A stretch of DNA of 64,000 nt, taken from the NCBI GenBank assembly GCA_973895155.1, contig OZ316896.1, positions 14,756,001 to 14,820,000 of the forward strand. The letters are read 5' to 3'. The position numbers and the translations under genes are program-made. Each line of letters begins with the position of its first letter. The stretch's first letter is position 1. Source of the DNA: Marsupella aquatica. Taxonomy: Eukaryota > Marchantiophyta. Below, piece by piece: positions 1 through 18,499 of this stretch. Below the pieces are notes generated by a model. The model worked only from the letters and a program-made list of their open reading frames with translations. It was not told the DNA's origin and made no database searches.

Positions 1-1025
1 GCATCTTTAGACAAATGCAACCGATCTATGATATTGGCACCAATTGTTGGCATCGTTCTGAACCTTTCAGCAGCAACTTCATCTCCTAATCATGGTCTAG
101 TCTACGACATAGCGCATGTGATTGCTAATGTGGATTACTCTCCTCTAGTCATCAGCAACTTTCAATATCTTCTGGATTATAACTGGGTGAGAATTTCTCT
201 AAATTATGGATTAATGTCATTGCCAGGTTTACGATTAGCCACTTAGTTCTTAAGTACAGTCTTTACAGTCTTAACATACATTTGATTCGTGATCCAGGCT
301 GCATCTTTTAAAGGTGACCCGTCTGTGAGGAGGTTACCGGAACTCAAGTCCTTTCTGAAGAGGTTGCAGATAGAGAGTGAGATTGCAAGAACAGCAGCAC
401 GAGAGGAAGAAATATTCCAATCAGGTGCAGAAGCTGATGGAGATGAAACTGCTGGTTTGAACCTCGCACTGTTTTGCCAAGTCGCTTAGTAACTTTATTT
501 TAAATTTTACGTTAACCACCAGCTCTTCAGTCCATTACTCCTAACGTCTGCTGAGGGGCTAAGCCCGTTCCCCCACATTCAACCCGGAAGGTCTTTTGAT
601 TCCTGTGATATATCTTTCTTTGCGGATTTGAAACATCACGGTTCAAGCATTGCTTAATCCAAAACTTGTACGAACTGTGACAATATTAATAACCTAATTC
701 TAGAATCAGCCTGTCTATAGATGGTCGTATTGATTAGTGCCTTTCTGGGTGCGCAGAAACAGTTGTATCAGGAGATGAAAAAGTTGAAGTATGCAGCATC
801 TGCTATGCATGTGAGGTGGACACCATTTTTGTCCCATGTAAGCACCAGTCATGCTTGCGCTGTGTCACCCGACATCTTCTGAACAACCAGCGTTGCTTTT
901 TCTGCAATGCCACTATATCTGAGCTGGGTTCGATGTCAGATGTGCTCCCTGCGAAGGGGGAATTTACGGCCTCCAATGCAACTGTCACAGATGGTGGTGT
1001 CCTTGCTAAAAACGAGTCTCCTTGA
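1..1025 (+). CDS. RKP: RKP/KPC1-like RING-type E3 ubiquitin ligase, 3' end only
   Basis: This is the C-terminal end of a long E3 ligase; the 5' part lies outside the window. Exons read as 1-186, 298-424 and 757-1025, with GT-AG borders and matching phases (0, then 1). The first exon is open to the window edge and ends in LLDYNW. The last exon encodes a C3HC4 RING finger: CSICYAC, then C-K-H-Q-S-C-L-R-C, then CFFC, followed by about 45 low-complexity residues and a TGA. A RING at the extreme C-terminus with the spacing H-Q-S-C-L-R-C-V-T-R-H-L and a CFFCNAT ending is what I know from plant RKP (related to mammalian KPC1), a cytosolic ligase linked to turnover of CDK inhibitors. The SPRY domain expected at the N-terminus cannot be seen. 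The family call is fairly sure; the exact substrate is inference. Confidence 0.8.
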
Positions 1026-2149
1026 TGGGAAGCCCCCAGATAACTCTTCGTTTGCGACTTAGAGGCGAACTTTGAAGATCCAGGGGTAACATCTTGAAGA
1101 TGCTGGAGTATGCAATTATTGGAGTATCCCGTGTGGAAAGAGGCAGTAGTCCATTTCAATTTTTCGAGGCCAAGCTTGAGATATATATTGTTTTGAGGTT
1201 GCCTGTGTCAGGGTAACGAGAGTTCGACAGGTAAGACTGGATTCAGGATTGCAGAGAATTCTGGGAGAGCCAATAGCTTGATTAAGTTCATCTGCATAAA
1301 CTGAATTCCTTTCCATGCCAGCTATCAAAATGTTCGGTCTTGTAAATTTAATATACGGAGGCACACAAGCTTTAGGGAAGGCAGACATGAATTGGTCTCA
1401 TTGATTAAAATATTAGATCTCCGCAATGAAGGAGGTGATATTGTACAACCTACCCCTGTATTTAAAGAACTGAGGGCCATCGCACATTGACCCAAGAGCA
1501 ACGAAAATATGAGTGCATCTGTGAACTTGTTGATGGTGTATCGGAGATAATTATTTGAGGGATCAGATGGAAAGAACAGTCATTGTATCTACAGAACTTT
1601 TCTCACTTTATCTTGGATACAACTAGAGATTTCTCAGGTATCTTTCTTAAAACTCAGAAGTTCGACTGGTTCTGTTTTTTGCCCTGCCAAGTTTTTACCT
1701 GAAGCTGGCAGTAATTTAAGTTTTGTTTACCTAGGATTATTAGATCGTACATCCCATCTTTGCCTGAGATGTTGGGTAACAATAAGCATGCCACTACAGA
1801 AGTATATTGCTTCAATATGAGCGGCAACACAGCTAGGCACAAGTGTGTACTTCACTTCATTTGTCGGGTATCGTGTGGGAATTCTGTCACGAGGTCATGA
1901 ATCCACGCATTCCTCTCAGACATGTGGTTTTCAGTCAAATCACGTCACACTTTGAGTGATGTGGCTGCAAATCTGAACCCTACTTCATCGAGGACCCATA
2001 GTTAAAGCTGAAGGCTTGCGACTGTACCTAAGATTGTCTCGAATTTAACTAAAAAGAATTGTGAAGGAGCACATCGCCCAACAACCCGTCAGGGGCTGTG
2101 CCTGTTCCGTGGCAATCTTAGGGCCTTGCTTACCATCAGCACACTGTTA
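1026..2149. other. 3' flank of the RKP-like gene, no further gene seen
   Basis: AT-rich sequence with only short open frames that match nothing I recognise. The first few hundred bases probably include the 3' UTR of the RKP-like gene. Confidence 0.5.
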
Positions 2150-2645
2150 CGGCCTTCTTCCCCCTATTTCTTTCCCAAAAACAAAAACGAAACAACGCAA
2201 CCACCCCAGGGTCTTGTTTCCCCTCTTCTTTTGCAATAAAACTAAAATAGTGAAACATGCACTGTTTCCCCTATTCTTCGAACACAACCAAGACCATGAA
2301 ACCAGCCTTGTTTCCCCTCTTTCTTTCCAATAAAACCAAACCAATGAAACCAGCCCTGCCTCCCCTCTTTTTTTCCAACAAAACCAAAAACAAAATAGCC
2401 TCTTTCCCCTTGGTCTTTTCAAAAAACAGAACAGAACAACGCAACAGTGTTAGGGCCATGTTTCCCCTCCATATTTCTTTCCAACAAAACCAAAACAATA
2501 ACTCGCCTTGTTTTCCTTCGTTCTTTCCAAAAAACAAAAACAGAACAATGCAATGGTGTTAGGGCTATGTTTCCCCACTATCTTTCCCCCAAAGAAAGCA
2601 AACAAAACAATAAAACCAGCCTTGTTTCTCCTCCTCTCCAAAGAA
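2150..2645. repeat. Degenerate minisatellite, unit about 46-60 bp, about 8-9 copies
   Basis: Each unit starts with a pyrimidine run (TTTCCCCTC then TTTCTTTCC) and continues into an A-rich stretch (AAAACCAAAACAATGAAACC) ending in GCCTTG or a TTAGGGCCATG variant. The units differ by many substitutions and small indels, so the array is old. Overlapping open frames on both strands here are only repeat translations. Confidence 0.8.
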
Positions 2646-3240
2646 TAACAGCAAACAATGAAAACCAAAGCCGAGATGGATAGTCACTTTGTCCGAGCCC
2701 ATCCCCATCCCTGTGGACTGTGGAAAGTCATCAGTCAGTTTACACTGAGAAGAAAGAGGGACCGGTTGCATTTTGGATGGGATTTTGTGAAAGTACACCT
2801 GACATTTTGGATGGAAAACTGTGTTCAAGGACACCTAAGTAATTTTTCCAGTCATCCTGATCAATTTTTAACTGAAATTTGGGCAGACTTGTCCATTTAA
2901 TAAAAAAATCAGGAAATTTCTCAAATCTCAAATGTTTCCAACATGTTCTTTGATGTCTAATTTATCACTTGACAAAGTTTGAGATTTGTCTGAGATCATT
3001 TGTTTCATTTCCAATGAGCACAAAGGCTCCTCAAATAATGAATTCACAGATAGTGAATTTTTACTCCACACTCAAAGTTAACCATGTTATCCTTGCCTTG
3101 CAGGTAGAAAGGAAACCCTCTTTTGTTGGTTATGATGTAGAATGTATATTGGACCTTTTGTGTGGCCTGGCAGTTTCCTTTGTCACTCTAAGTTCTCGGT
3201 GGACAATCCTCCGCTGTCACTCTAGATTTCTGTTCATTTA

Positions 3241-3560
3241 GAGCCCTCACTTAGCTGAGAAGTCACTCCCTCACCTAAGTGAAGGCTCAGGTGACAAGGG
3301 AATGCCCCCCTGCCGAGTGAGGGGACATTCCCTTGTCACCTGTATTATTGTTTTCCTGGAGGCTTCACTTAGCTGAGAATGTTTATGGCCAGTGGGCGAC
3401 CTCTAATTGATCGTGTATTAGTGATTGTCTAGAACCCTCACTTACTGTAGCTGAGAATGTCTCTGGTCAATGGTGGGCCTCCAATTTAATTTTGGAGTAT
3501 TTCTGGTCAAGAGCCCTCACTTAGCTGAAAATGTCTATGGTGAACAAGCGGCCTCGAATT
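3241..3560 (+). repeat. Interspersed short repeat, CCCTCACTTAGCTGAGAA, four copies
   Basis: Copies begin near 3243, 3362 (variant), 3433 (with a small insertion) and 3513. The later three are followed by a similar tail of the form TGTCTATGGTCAA then GGCCTC(C/G)AATTTGATT. The spacing of about 70-120 bp is irregular. Confidence 0.65.
3288..3342. other. Long perfect-stem inverted repeat (hairpin)
   Basis: The left arm 3288-3309 and right arm 3321-3342 are reverse complements over 22 positions with one mismatch. The first 17 bases (CAGGTGACAAGGGAATG) pair perfectly. The loop is 11 nt. It lies inside the cluster of CCCTCACTTAGCTGAGAA repeats. Confidence 0.85.
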
Positions 3561-3884
3561 TGATTGTATCACTGTGACGGACCGGTCCAGATCAGATAGG
3601 GTGGCGATGCTCAAAGTGCCACAAATATGTTTAAGTCAAGCGGGGTGGAGATGTCAAGTAATATGCTTGATAGACCCTCTGCCAGAAAAAAAACTTTCCT
3701 TATCAGCCCCCACAATTTGTTTTTTGCAAACTCAACCCGTCTTAATGATCCATACAGTGAGTTCTTTTACAGAAACTGCAGGTTTCCATCCCTGGTTTAT
3801 CACGTTGTTCTGCACTTCGGTGCTATTGTTTTCTATGGCGCACTGTATGCAGTGAGGACTGCACATACCTGATTCCAAGCAGTC

Positions 3885-4150
3885 ACACTACTGGTTTTGG
3901 AAGACAGTATCCATGATCGTCTTCACTTCACACAACATTTTTCTTCACCGAGAGTACTTTTTGCTCAGGGCTAAATGGCCAACACTGGTGGTTTTGCAAG
4001 ACAACATGAAGATAGTCTTCAGGTCACACCTGAAAAATTTCTTCACCAAGAGTACTTGCTCTGCTCATCCGTGCAGTTTGGGCAGGGGTAAAGCTGACAT
4101 TGGTTTTTTTGGAAGGCGATATAAGAGTAGTTTTTGCTCACTCATGCCAA
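3885..4150. repeat. Degenerate tandem repeat, unit about 95-115 bp, about 2.5 copies
   Basis: Shared segments are ACTGGTTTTGGAAGACA, then GATCGTCTTCACTTCACAC, then CTTCACCGAGAGTACTT. They recur near 3890, 3983 and (partly) 4101. The open frame at 3913-4365 covers this repeat and has no other support as a gene. Confidence 0.55.
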
Positions 4151-4365
4151 TTGGATGCAGTGTCAAACTCAGGGTAGAACTTAGACACACCGTGCAGCCC
4201 CGTACACAACGCAAGCCTTGTGAAAACCCTGTGGAAACTAGTAAAACCTTGAGCCTCGAAAGACCTACTGGGAGCCAAACGTCAAATGAAGTTTACAAAT
4301 CAGAAGGCATTCACATGAATGTCTTCACTTTGCAAATACCTAGTCTCACAATTTGGACGGCGTGA

Positions 4366-5192
4366 TAATCCCAACAACGATGATGACGACCAGCCGCATT
4401 CAACGCCTGTGGTTCAATGGGACACAGTTTGTGGTGGAACACCCTGCAGTCATGGTTCACCCACTCTGGTCCTAGTATCCAAAATCTCACTTTAAAATAA
4501 CGGTCTCTCACGTTGTCACTGAAGAAAAAATCAAAATGTAGAACTTCCTAAAATGTTCCTCACCGCACTCCTAAGCCCTCCGCTAATTCCCCGATCAGCC
4601 TTACTGCTGCCAAGAAGTTGCAAGACCACCACGATGACACGCTAAAAGTCCATCTTCTTGAGATCTTCACTCATTCATAAAAACGTCAGTGTTACAAAGC
4701 CGGGCTGAACAGGTTCTTTACACTAAATTGGCTGCCTCAATTTTGTGTCCTACTAACTTTCTACTCCTACGAGGCTCACCAAACAAACTTCCGACGCAAG
4801 TATCAATCACGTACACTAATCTGAAGTCTTGTCCAGTCATAAAATCAGTGTGAACAGCGCAAAACAAAGGAATTGGCTCTATTCTTCAAGCCACCTTTAT
4901 GGATTCAATTCTCTCCTCCGGCACATGATGCAGCAATTGCGAACAAACCTTCTGGAACGCAACCAGCCTCCGAAGTAAAGAGTTGGCAGGAACATGGAGG
5001 GGGCCCGTCGAAGGGTAAACCCACCACTCTGTACTAGCCGTCAGTTAGCTTGTATTTCCATTGGAAATCTGAAGGCTGAAAGAATCTATGCCTCGTTGCA
5101 TCTGATAATGTATCATCTTTCGTCAGCGCACTCAAGCAACATTTAATGAAGGCCTCCATAACTATGTAGATACTGAACTTAACCTAGTGGAG
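4366..5192. other. Spacer, includes the likely 3' UTR of FTSHI2
   Basis: No gene is visible. The half nearest 5192 lies downstream of the FTSHI2 stop codon on the minus strand and probably contains its 3' UTR. Confidence 0.5.
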
Positions 5193-10725
<5,533 letters not shown>

Positions 10726-10802
10726 CCCTCCTTTGCCTGGCTGGGGATGGGAATTGGGAAAGGGAGTGAATAGACGAGCCTCTGGAAAATGCTTGTAGGA
10801 CG

Positions 10803-11114
10803 ATCTCTGTCCGTCCTCTGAGTCTCTCTCCGGTCTGCAACTCTGACGTTGCTGACGGGTGGCTACTGTAAGGCTTAAACCCCAAACCCTCCACTAACCG
10901 GGGTTAGGCCAGGTTGTGGTTCCCGTATGTGGTTTGGTTTCCACCATAGTGGGAGCACCTATCTCTGTCCGTCCTCTGAGTCTCTCCGTCTGCAACTCTG
11001 ACAATGATGACAGGTGAGTACTGTAAGACTTAAACCCTGAACCGTCCACTAACCCGGGTTAGGGCAGGTTCTGATTCCTGTATGTGGTTTGGTTTCCACC
11101 ATAGTGGCAGCACC
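10803..11114. repeat. 157-bp direct tandem duplication upstream of FTSHI2
   Basis: Copy 1 (10803-10959) and copy 2 (10960-11114) share ATCTCTGTCCGTCCTCTGAG, then CTGCAACTCTGAC, CTTAAACCC, GTCCACTAAC, and GTATGTGGTTTGGTTTCC near their ends. They differ at scattered positions. Copy 1 starts about 80 bp upstream of the FTSHI2 ATG, so the duplication lies in its promoter or 5' UTR. Confidence 0.85.
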
Positions 11115-12557
11115 CACCTCTTGCCGGGGACCAAAACTCAAAGTAAGGGGGCATTATTAGGCCAGGTTGACATCCAACTTCCGGAAGAGTGGGCCACCTA
11201 CTATAGGACTGGTAGTAAGGGCCAGCTTTACACGTAATGATGCTACTAAAATATTATCACTGCCAACGAACAAAAAATACCAAACCAGGAGAACATCCAA
11301 AAAAGAGGAGACCCAACGAAGGACAAGATGCCATAGAGTGGGTTCACATCCAACTCATCGTCCAGTAGGTTTTTACTCGAGAGTTCAATGTACTGCTGCC
11401 ATGAAACAACCAAAATTGCCTTTTATCATATCTCTGTGTGTGCTTGGCTTGCCTTGTTGCACCCTTCAGCTTTTGCAGCAATAATAGCTCCAATAAATGG
11501 TCAAAACTTAATTTCAGCGTTCTTCAAGAAGGGAAGTGCACCTTTGGCCAAACAAGTAAGCCAAGCTATCTCGACCAGCTGGGTCTGAACCTGGCCTTAG
11601 ACTAGCAGAAACTATTTGTACCTTAAACTTTGCAAGGTGTAGAAAAAAATTTACAATGCAACATCTAACCCAACTCCTTGCCCGACAACAAATTAACAAA
11701 AATACGGTTTGAAGAAACTTGGGCTGCTGTTAAATTTAGAACATCTCAAAGTTGAACTTCCACCATATCACTTTTATAAACAAAACTCCACAAAAGAGGA
11801 CTCATCACTCCAACCCACTCCCCCCCCCCCCCCCAACAATGTTAAACAATCTTAAACTTTTGTGATGCAGAATGATTTCAACTGCGGAAACAATGCCAAA
11901 TAATCAACCTCATTTTTAATCATTGGCAGTTTTTAAACAAGTTGAGACTTATTTCTCATTTTGTGGGTTGCCTAGGCGCAAAAACACCATACGCACACCT
12001 AGATGCTTATGGTGTGCTCAACATTAGAAACGTCAATCTGCTCTCTTGGGCCATCCACCTTCTGCTTGCAGGCCAAAGAATATGGATTAAAGTTGTAACT
12101 ACTGATGTTTCATTCTTCAAGGAGCTATTGTGGAAGTTCATGCAATCCTTCAAGGTAATAGAAGTGTGCAGAAGGCCACACACTTAAGCCAAATTTTAAT
12201 TGAAATCATTGAGATGACTGCTAGGGCTACTAGAACATATAGAGAAAATTTGGTGACATATTATGTAATGTGTGAGTTTAGGTTTTAGACCCTGCCGACA
12301 ATAAATCCATCATAGGGAGACTCTTTGACATGCTTGTTGTGTGGATATGAATTATTGTGGGAAACATAGCAGGTTTAAGTGCCACTGATTGGGTTCATTT
12401 TAAAGAGTACTGTCATCTCAATGACTCCTGGCATCATAGGACCACTTGCTCTAGTAATCCTCTGGCCGGGCTGCTGGGGGTGGAGACTGGCTACCCCATC
12501 TCCAAGATAAGTTGGTGGAGCCCTCTGAAGTGCAACCGACACTGCAGTTAAAAAAGA
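11115..12557. other. Intergenic stretch without a recognised gene
   Basis: Only short unsupported open frames. It contains a poly-C run of about 15 at 11820-11834, which is a likely place for sequencing length errors. Confidence 0.45.
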
Positions 12558-12986
12558 CTATGATGATGGACATATGGGGACAAGGCCCTGCTCAACATAA
12601 TGTATCACACAAGTTTGCAAGAAACAATTGACGGTTGGGTGTAGAACACCCAAACTTCCACAACAAATGGGGGAATAGCCAGGGCAACGGCAACGCACAC
12701 ATAAGCTTTGGTCCTCCTTTACCCATGCTGCCCTTGTGGTGGCATGACCACGTACATGAACAGCTGCTGCAACATTGGCCCCACTGGTAAGGTCTGCAAT
12801 GACCACATCCCCAAAGGCCCAAACTCCAGCCTGACAAAAGGTCAGCACCACGCCAATCAGGAAGCCCTCCCAGGGTCTTGAGTTAAAACCTTGAATGGTG
12901 TGTCTAACTTGGCCTGCACGTACTTGTTTGCTTGAATTTGTGAGTTCCATGGAGCTTTGTTTATGAGTAGGGCTAAACACTACCAT
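12558..12986 (-). pseudogene. Fragment of a non-LTR retrotransposon endonuclease C-terminus
   Basis: The minus-strand frame reads FGDVVIADLTSG, then HATTRAAWVKE, then LGVLHPTVNCFLQTC. The same order of landmarks is seen in the larger elements in this window: ADVVVANP, then RAATTKEAKY, then FGRLHPQFDGLLRQA. I infer an old 3' fragment of a related element with a restriction-like endonuclease. The rest of the element is missing, and the region upstream on the minus strand shows no reverse transcriptase. The match rests on short landmarks only, so the call is moderate. Confidence 0.45.
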
Positions 12987-15900
12987 TTCGAATGAGAGGA
13001 GCAGGATTCCATGGGGTACTGGGTACCTGCCAATAGCAATACATCTCTTTGTTCTTTTGGGTGTCTTGTGGAAACTTCAGACCGATCAGTCCCTTCTTCA
13101 CTGTGATTCTGAAAGGCATGGGACCAGTTTGAGTCTGGTAAGTCATGTTAAATTATTAAGCTCCTATATCCTATATGGTGAATTCACCTTTCAGATTTTG
13201 TCTTATTCAGATTTTCTGTCCAGTAGTTTGATTTTAATGTACCCTAACAAGGTGAATCATTTGTATTAAGTTGATTTTGAATTAACTTTTGGATCCCTTT
13301 AAATTTTAGTGAACTTAGATTATCTTGAATGTATTTGGCTCCCCTCATAAACGTTTAATCTTTCATTTTGAATCACTCCTTAGTGAATTCTCTTTTTTCT
13401 CATGAGAGTGAGAGAGAACAATGTGCATATCTGATATACTAAGTTCCCCTTGTGGTTTCGTTTAGATACTAAGTTGTTATGGTTTTAATTGAATTCATTA
13501 TCATTATAGAAGCAAGTGAAAATCTGTCCTGCATGTGCACAACTCTTAAATACCTTGGTGTTTTCTTGGTCATAATGTGCTTTTTTTGCATGTGTACTTC
13601 TGGTTTTGTGTTATGTCACTCACTCTTAATTAACAGATGTTAATTTCTAGGTATATACTTTACATGTACCTATTTTTTTATCATAAAATGAATTACATAT
13701 CACTACAAGAAAAAAAGGCATATTCTAGGATGAACATGCTATATCACCAGTGAGACATATCTTAGGGTTGCTTTACAAGTAACCAGGGGATGCTTCTTTC
13801 TAATTTTATTAAGATGAAATCCAGATAGTATAATGCGTGGGAAAAATCACTGTTGGCTTTTCAAGAACTGGAGTTGGTGTTTATCAACTAAAGTAGAGAG
13901 GTATTGTATGATGCAAGCAAACAGTAATTTTTGATAGCAAGGAGAATGTCAAACATTCGGTCACTAGTGGTTTCTAATTTGAGTGAATTTCTAAGACTAC
14001 GGATGGCTAGCGAGTTGGGTAGCCAAAAGAGGAGTCCCCAAAATGGATTTTACTACTAGGTTTTGGCTAGCTAGACTAACTCTGCTAGTGAAGAGAGTTT
14101 TTCTACTCTTAACAATAAATTCTGTACTTATTGCTCTCACGCTACAATTACCACCACCTCAGTAGATGGCAAGGGGCCAAAATAAATGTACTTTGTCTAG
14201 AATTTTATTTTAAAAACAAATTGGTGTGAAGTCTATCTTTAGAGGAAGAATTGTTTTATCATTCCACACTTTGGCTCCTTCATACATAAGATTACATTTA
14301 TTACATTTTTACGGGTCTAGTTAGAGACTCCTGTAATTCTGGAAATTCTGTGAAAAATCATATCTCATAAATTTTAAACCATTGGATCTGTGTAATTGGA
14401 CCATCTAGATTATTTTCATGTGTGAGTACTTGTGTGAACACTAGTGTGAGACAAAACTGAAATCTTGATTCTCAGCCATTGGATTTTTCTTATTGAAGCA
14501 TCTAGATGCCTTGCATGTGGGAACATTTATAATGCATAATCATGTGGGACAAAATGGAGAAGTGGTGTCAGATTCTTGTCATACCAAAATAGATCCACAT
14601 ACATTTCTCAGTCATTTGACTCATTTCTCTCAACTATGCCATGCCAAAATGAGTGAATGTACATGTCCAACTAACTTACCCCCATTCCATGCCTCCACAT
14701 CTATTTTACATCAACTCAAACACTATAATACACTAGCCACCCAAAAAGTACTTTAGTCTTTTACAATGTCAGGAAAAAGTAAGACATCATCCTAGCTCTT
14801 CATCAAAAATTGATTTTTTGGGGTGCCATCAGATCCACATAGATACTCCTCCCACCTCAAATGTGTGTCCAATGCCTGTCCGCACCTGCCCAAAATGGAA
14901 ATATAATAAATTTTGGAAATTTTGGAGAAAATCTGAATATGTAAAAAAAAAAAAATGTATTCAGTGTGACTTAAAAATAAAACAAAACAAAACAACAAAA
15001 AACACTCCCTCATATTGTGCAACCATGCCTGAACACATATGCCGATTACAAAACTTAGACCATAGCAGTGCATTTTTACTTTCATTCCTACTTGATTTAA
15101 ACGTTGAAATTTTGGGGGCTCATAGAATAGACATTGCGACCGTTTACTCTGGCAAAAATTAATCTTAGTACCAATGGAGCAGGGGGTTAAGAATTAAAAA
15201 CAGGCAAAGATTGCCAACATTGTCTGATAAGTTTTCCGCAAAAGACATAATTAAATGCCTTCCAAGCTTATTTGACCTGGGCAGATCTGACCTGAGCCAA
15301 CCTCACCTAAGCTGATTTGACCTAGGAGGACTTGAAGGAAAATCATTTTCATTGTGGCAGTGCTAAACCCTCATTTTCGCTTTATTCTTAAACAAAAGGG
15401 TTTCCCAGGAAAAAGGAGGAAAACAATTCAATCAATCTTTGAATCAATGTGGCATGGAGCATTTAGAAAAAAATTAACCTAATAACATTTTCCAGGACAT
15501 GTGAAGGGTTGTCGAGTGAAATAACTTTTTGCATATGGATGGACATACTCAATATTGCTAGTTGTGTTGAGATACATGTGTTGCGGGGAGAAACCAATGT
15601 ATCTTGACTTAGAGATGTTTGGTTCACCCAGTTTACGGTGTGTCCATGACCAAAAGAAAAAAATTCACTATATATTAACACCATACATTGGCCATAGTTT
15701 TGGCAAGTCACAAGCTGAGCTCCATGACACAATACTCTTCTCTCTTCACTCTCCAACTCTTGACCATTGATATCTAGTGTGAGCACAATGAAGTGTTCCT
15801 AGAAGGTATAGGCTCTCTCCACTAGTTTAACCTCAGCAGCACTTAACCATGGTTAAGTTGTGCCTAGACAGTTAACCTATTTAACCACTTGCTAGAGTTA

Positions 15901-16100
15901 AGTATCAACAGGTTATTAACCTTTGCTACCCTCAACAATGCTGTAATGGATTGGGCAGTTGTAAAAGAATCCTCCATGTACCCTAATTCACTTCCCCGCC
16001 CCCCCCCCCCCCCCCCCCTAACCACATCAACAACTTTCCTAATTTTTAGCAACAAAACCATACATGCGAGGATGAGGGCCAGGCACTCGCGCCCCAAGTG
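12987..16100. other. Intergenic, AT-rich, no gene recognised
   Basis: Contains a CACTACAAGAAAA motif at 13701, a poly-A run at about 14943 and a poly-C run near 16000-16018. Open frames are short and without recognisable motifs. Confidence 0.45.
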
Positions 16101-18499
16101 AAACCAGCTGGGGCAGGGGAGGGACCTAGAGGGAGACTTTGAAGATTATGCCTGCTTCACCGGCCCATGTTGCTGATTCTGCATCCGCGCTCACAGATTT
16201 ATGATGACCTCACCAAAGCATAGAGGCAGGTCTTATTACTCGTAGTGGACTACTGGATTTAGCCCTTTCCCATCTTTTTAATTTCACACACACCACAGCC
16301 GCCTGGCATGCACAGTGCCACCTGTCCTCCTTTGACTCTGGCAGCGCCAGGCAAAGTCCACATATCAATCTCGTAAAGTACAATCATCGTACTTTGGTTT
16401 TTCCTGATTTATAAATTTTGGTGGAAGTTGATCATGTGCTTGCAATCCTTGCATTCTTCAGGAAAATGGAGCAAAACACCGTATAAGGGAGGTGTTTCTG
16501 GGGAGGTTTTCGTGAATCACTATTAGTGCTAGCTACTCTACTTGTCTTACTGGAATATTGTTTCGTCGTGAGGTTACAAGTGAAGAAAAACGATGTGCAC
16601 ACCAGTTTCCCATAATTTTCAACTTGAAAGACTCGCTAAATAGTCGCTGTAGTGACGGATTTTTAAAAATTCCGTATCTTTAATCTAATCAATCCTACTT
16701 CTCCTCTCAAGAGTGGATACCGCGTTCATCGTGTGACATCGTTTGGGCCCCACCCAAAGTGATTCACATAACGTGGAGAGAACATTGCTAGTGAAAACTT
16801 GTCTTGTCGAAACTTGCAGAGTCTTTACGCTGGGAGACACATGCCGAAGTTCAGCAGCTACGCAAAAAGTGCGAACTGCGAGTCGTCAACAAACTTGACC
16901 CGAATTTCGAGAACAGAGGAAAGATTCCGTAAACCGCGGAGCTTTCGTCGCATCGAACAAAAACCCACGAGACATTTTTCGAACAGCAGCCGTTCGGAGA
17001 CCATACTGCAGTCCACAGTGATCGTCACAATATTTACAGTCTCGTAGTCCTCGGAACGCCTATGAAACGTACGAGAAGAGCGGTTCTTGTAGAGGAAGCC
17101 TGCCCACTGGGAGATTCGCTCGGCCTACAGTGGCGGCCGAGGAAGCTCCTACTGAACCTGCTGAAAGTCTCCTTTCTATGCTATAAAAAGAGAGATCCCT
17201 GTCTCTTCTCCAGCGGCCCTCCAATGATCCAATCGCTTGTCGAGAAAAGCCATTGATTATTTTATTATTTTCTACCGAACTTTTCTCCCCTCCATGGCTC
17301 ATTGGCTCCATTGGCACCCACGGACCCACCCCTCCCCCTCGCCCGACACCAAAACAAGACAAGAACATAAACAATAATATCTCGAGATCAAGACAAGTCG
17401 ATCCCATCCGCCGATCCAGAATTCGGACTATACATGATGGGCGAAGTCGTGAAATTCGGAAATTAAATCATGATAATAATAATACAATAAAACAAACAGA
17501 GGCGTGCTGACGTGATTGTGCAGGAAAATGATGCCTGCCAGCCACCTGCCAGACGCCATGCTCAGTGTGACCGGTACAGGTTCTAGACTGACAGGAAACC
17601 GGGACATAACCGGTGGGCTAAAAGCGAAAGAAGGATTTACCAGTCTCAAGGGCGCGAGGATCATTCTGAGAATCTGAGTTTCTGACTATGTGGGGATCAA
17701 TAACGCCAACAAACTTGGGGGTTGACTTTGTATGGTTGTAGGTAAGGGTTAACGGGATTATCAGACTACAGGCCAGCGCCCCTAACCATGAATTTGTATA
17801 TACTTTTGTCGGCAAGTATTATACTTACTCTAACTAACAGAGAGAGTAGACAACACTATAAGGAAAAGCCCCACAAATTGGAAGAACCAGCACTCTCCCT
17901 GATATTTTACTAATAAATATCTTCCAATATCAAACCCAGGAAGTCTTTTCCATTTGAAAATCGCTCTCCGCCCCCTCATTCCCCTGCCCTTGATATGCAC
18001 ACTGCTTTACAAAGGGGTGCCCCGGCAAGAATTATACCTCTTAGCAACCAGATATGTCCAACCAATGATTGGAAACTAAGTGTAATGCAAGACAGGTGAG
18101 GGTGGCCAGGTCATTGCATGGTGGGGCGCTGTGGCATGGAGTTAAATGAAGGAGGAAAGTTGTTTTAAGATGTTTTTGCTCCCCTTTTTTGTTCCTCCAC
18201 CCCCCTCTCCACTCTGTCCCTCACCCTCCCGCTCTCTTGCTCCTCCTGATCCCGCCCAAGGAAGGGAGCACACACATCAGGGAGTTTATTAGGGTCAGGG
18301 AGGGAGGGAACACAGCTGTGCATGAGGCCAAGTGGACAGGGAGGAGGGGACCACAGGTGTCTCTGGTGGATTGAACATAATTTTAGCAAACAGCAAAGAG
18401 ATGATCCCATCCATTTCACTTTTTGCAAACATACTACACATGAGTTTTGGCAGGATTGCATATTACGATGCCTTCTAGACTCGGAAGAAATCTTCCAGA
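16101..18499. other. Intergenic, possible orphan promoter, no gene recognised
   Basis: A good TATA element (CTATAAAAAGAGAG, plus strand) lies at about 17181-17194, but no convincing coding frame follows it. The frames at 16799-17047 and 17060-17407 have no recognisable motif. From about 18165 the sequence is simple and purine/pyrimidine-skewed. Confidence 0.4.

Noticed and set aside
2147-2683. Overlapping open frames on both strands
   Set aside because: They follow the minisatellite unit and have no coding character apart from the repeat.
11820-11834. Poly-C run (also near 16000, and a poly-G run near 40906)
   Set aside because: Homopolymer runs prone to length errors; no biological claim made.
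13701-13714. CACTACAAGAAAA, like the terminus of a CACTA (En/Spm) DNA transposon
   Set aside because: No reverse-complement partner, transposase frame or 3-bp duplication could be found, so one motif is not enough.
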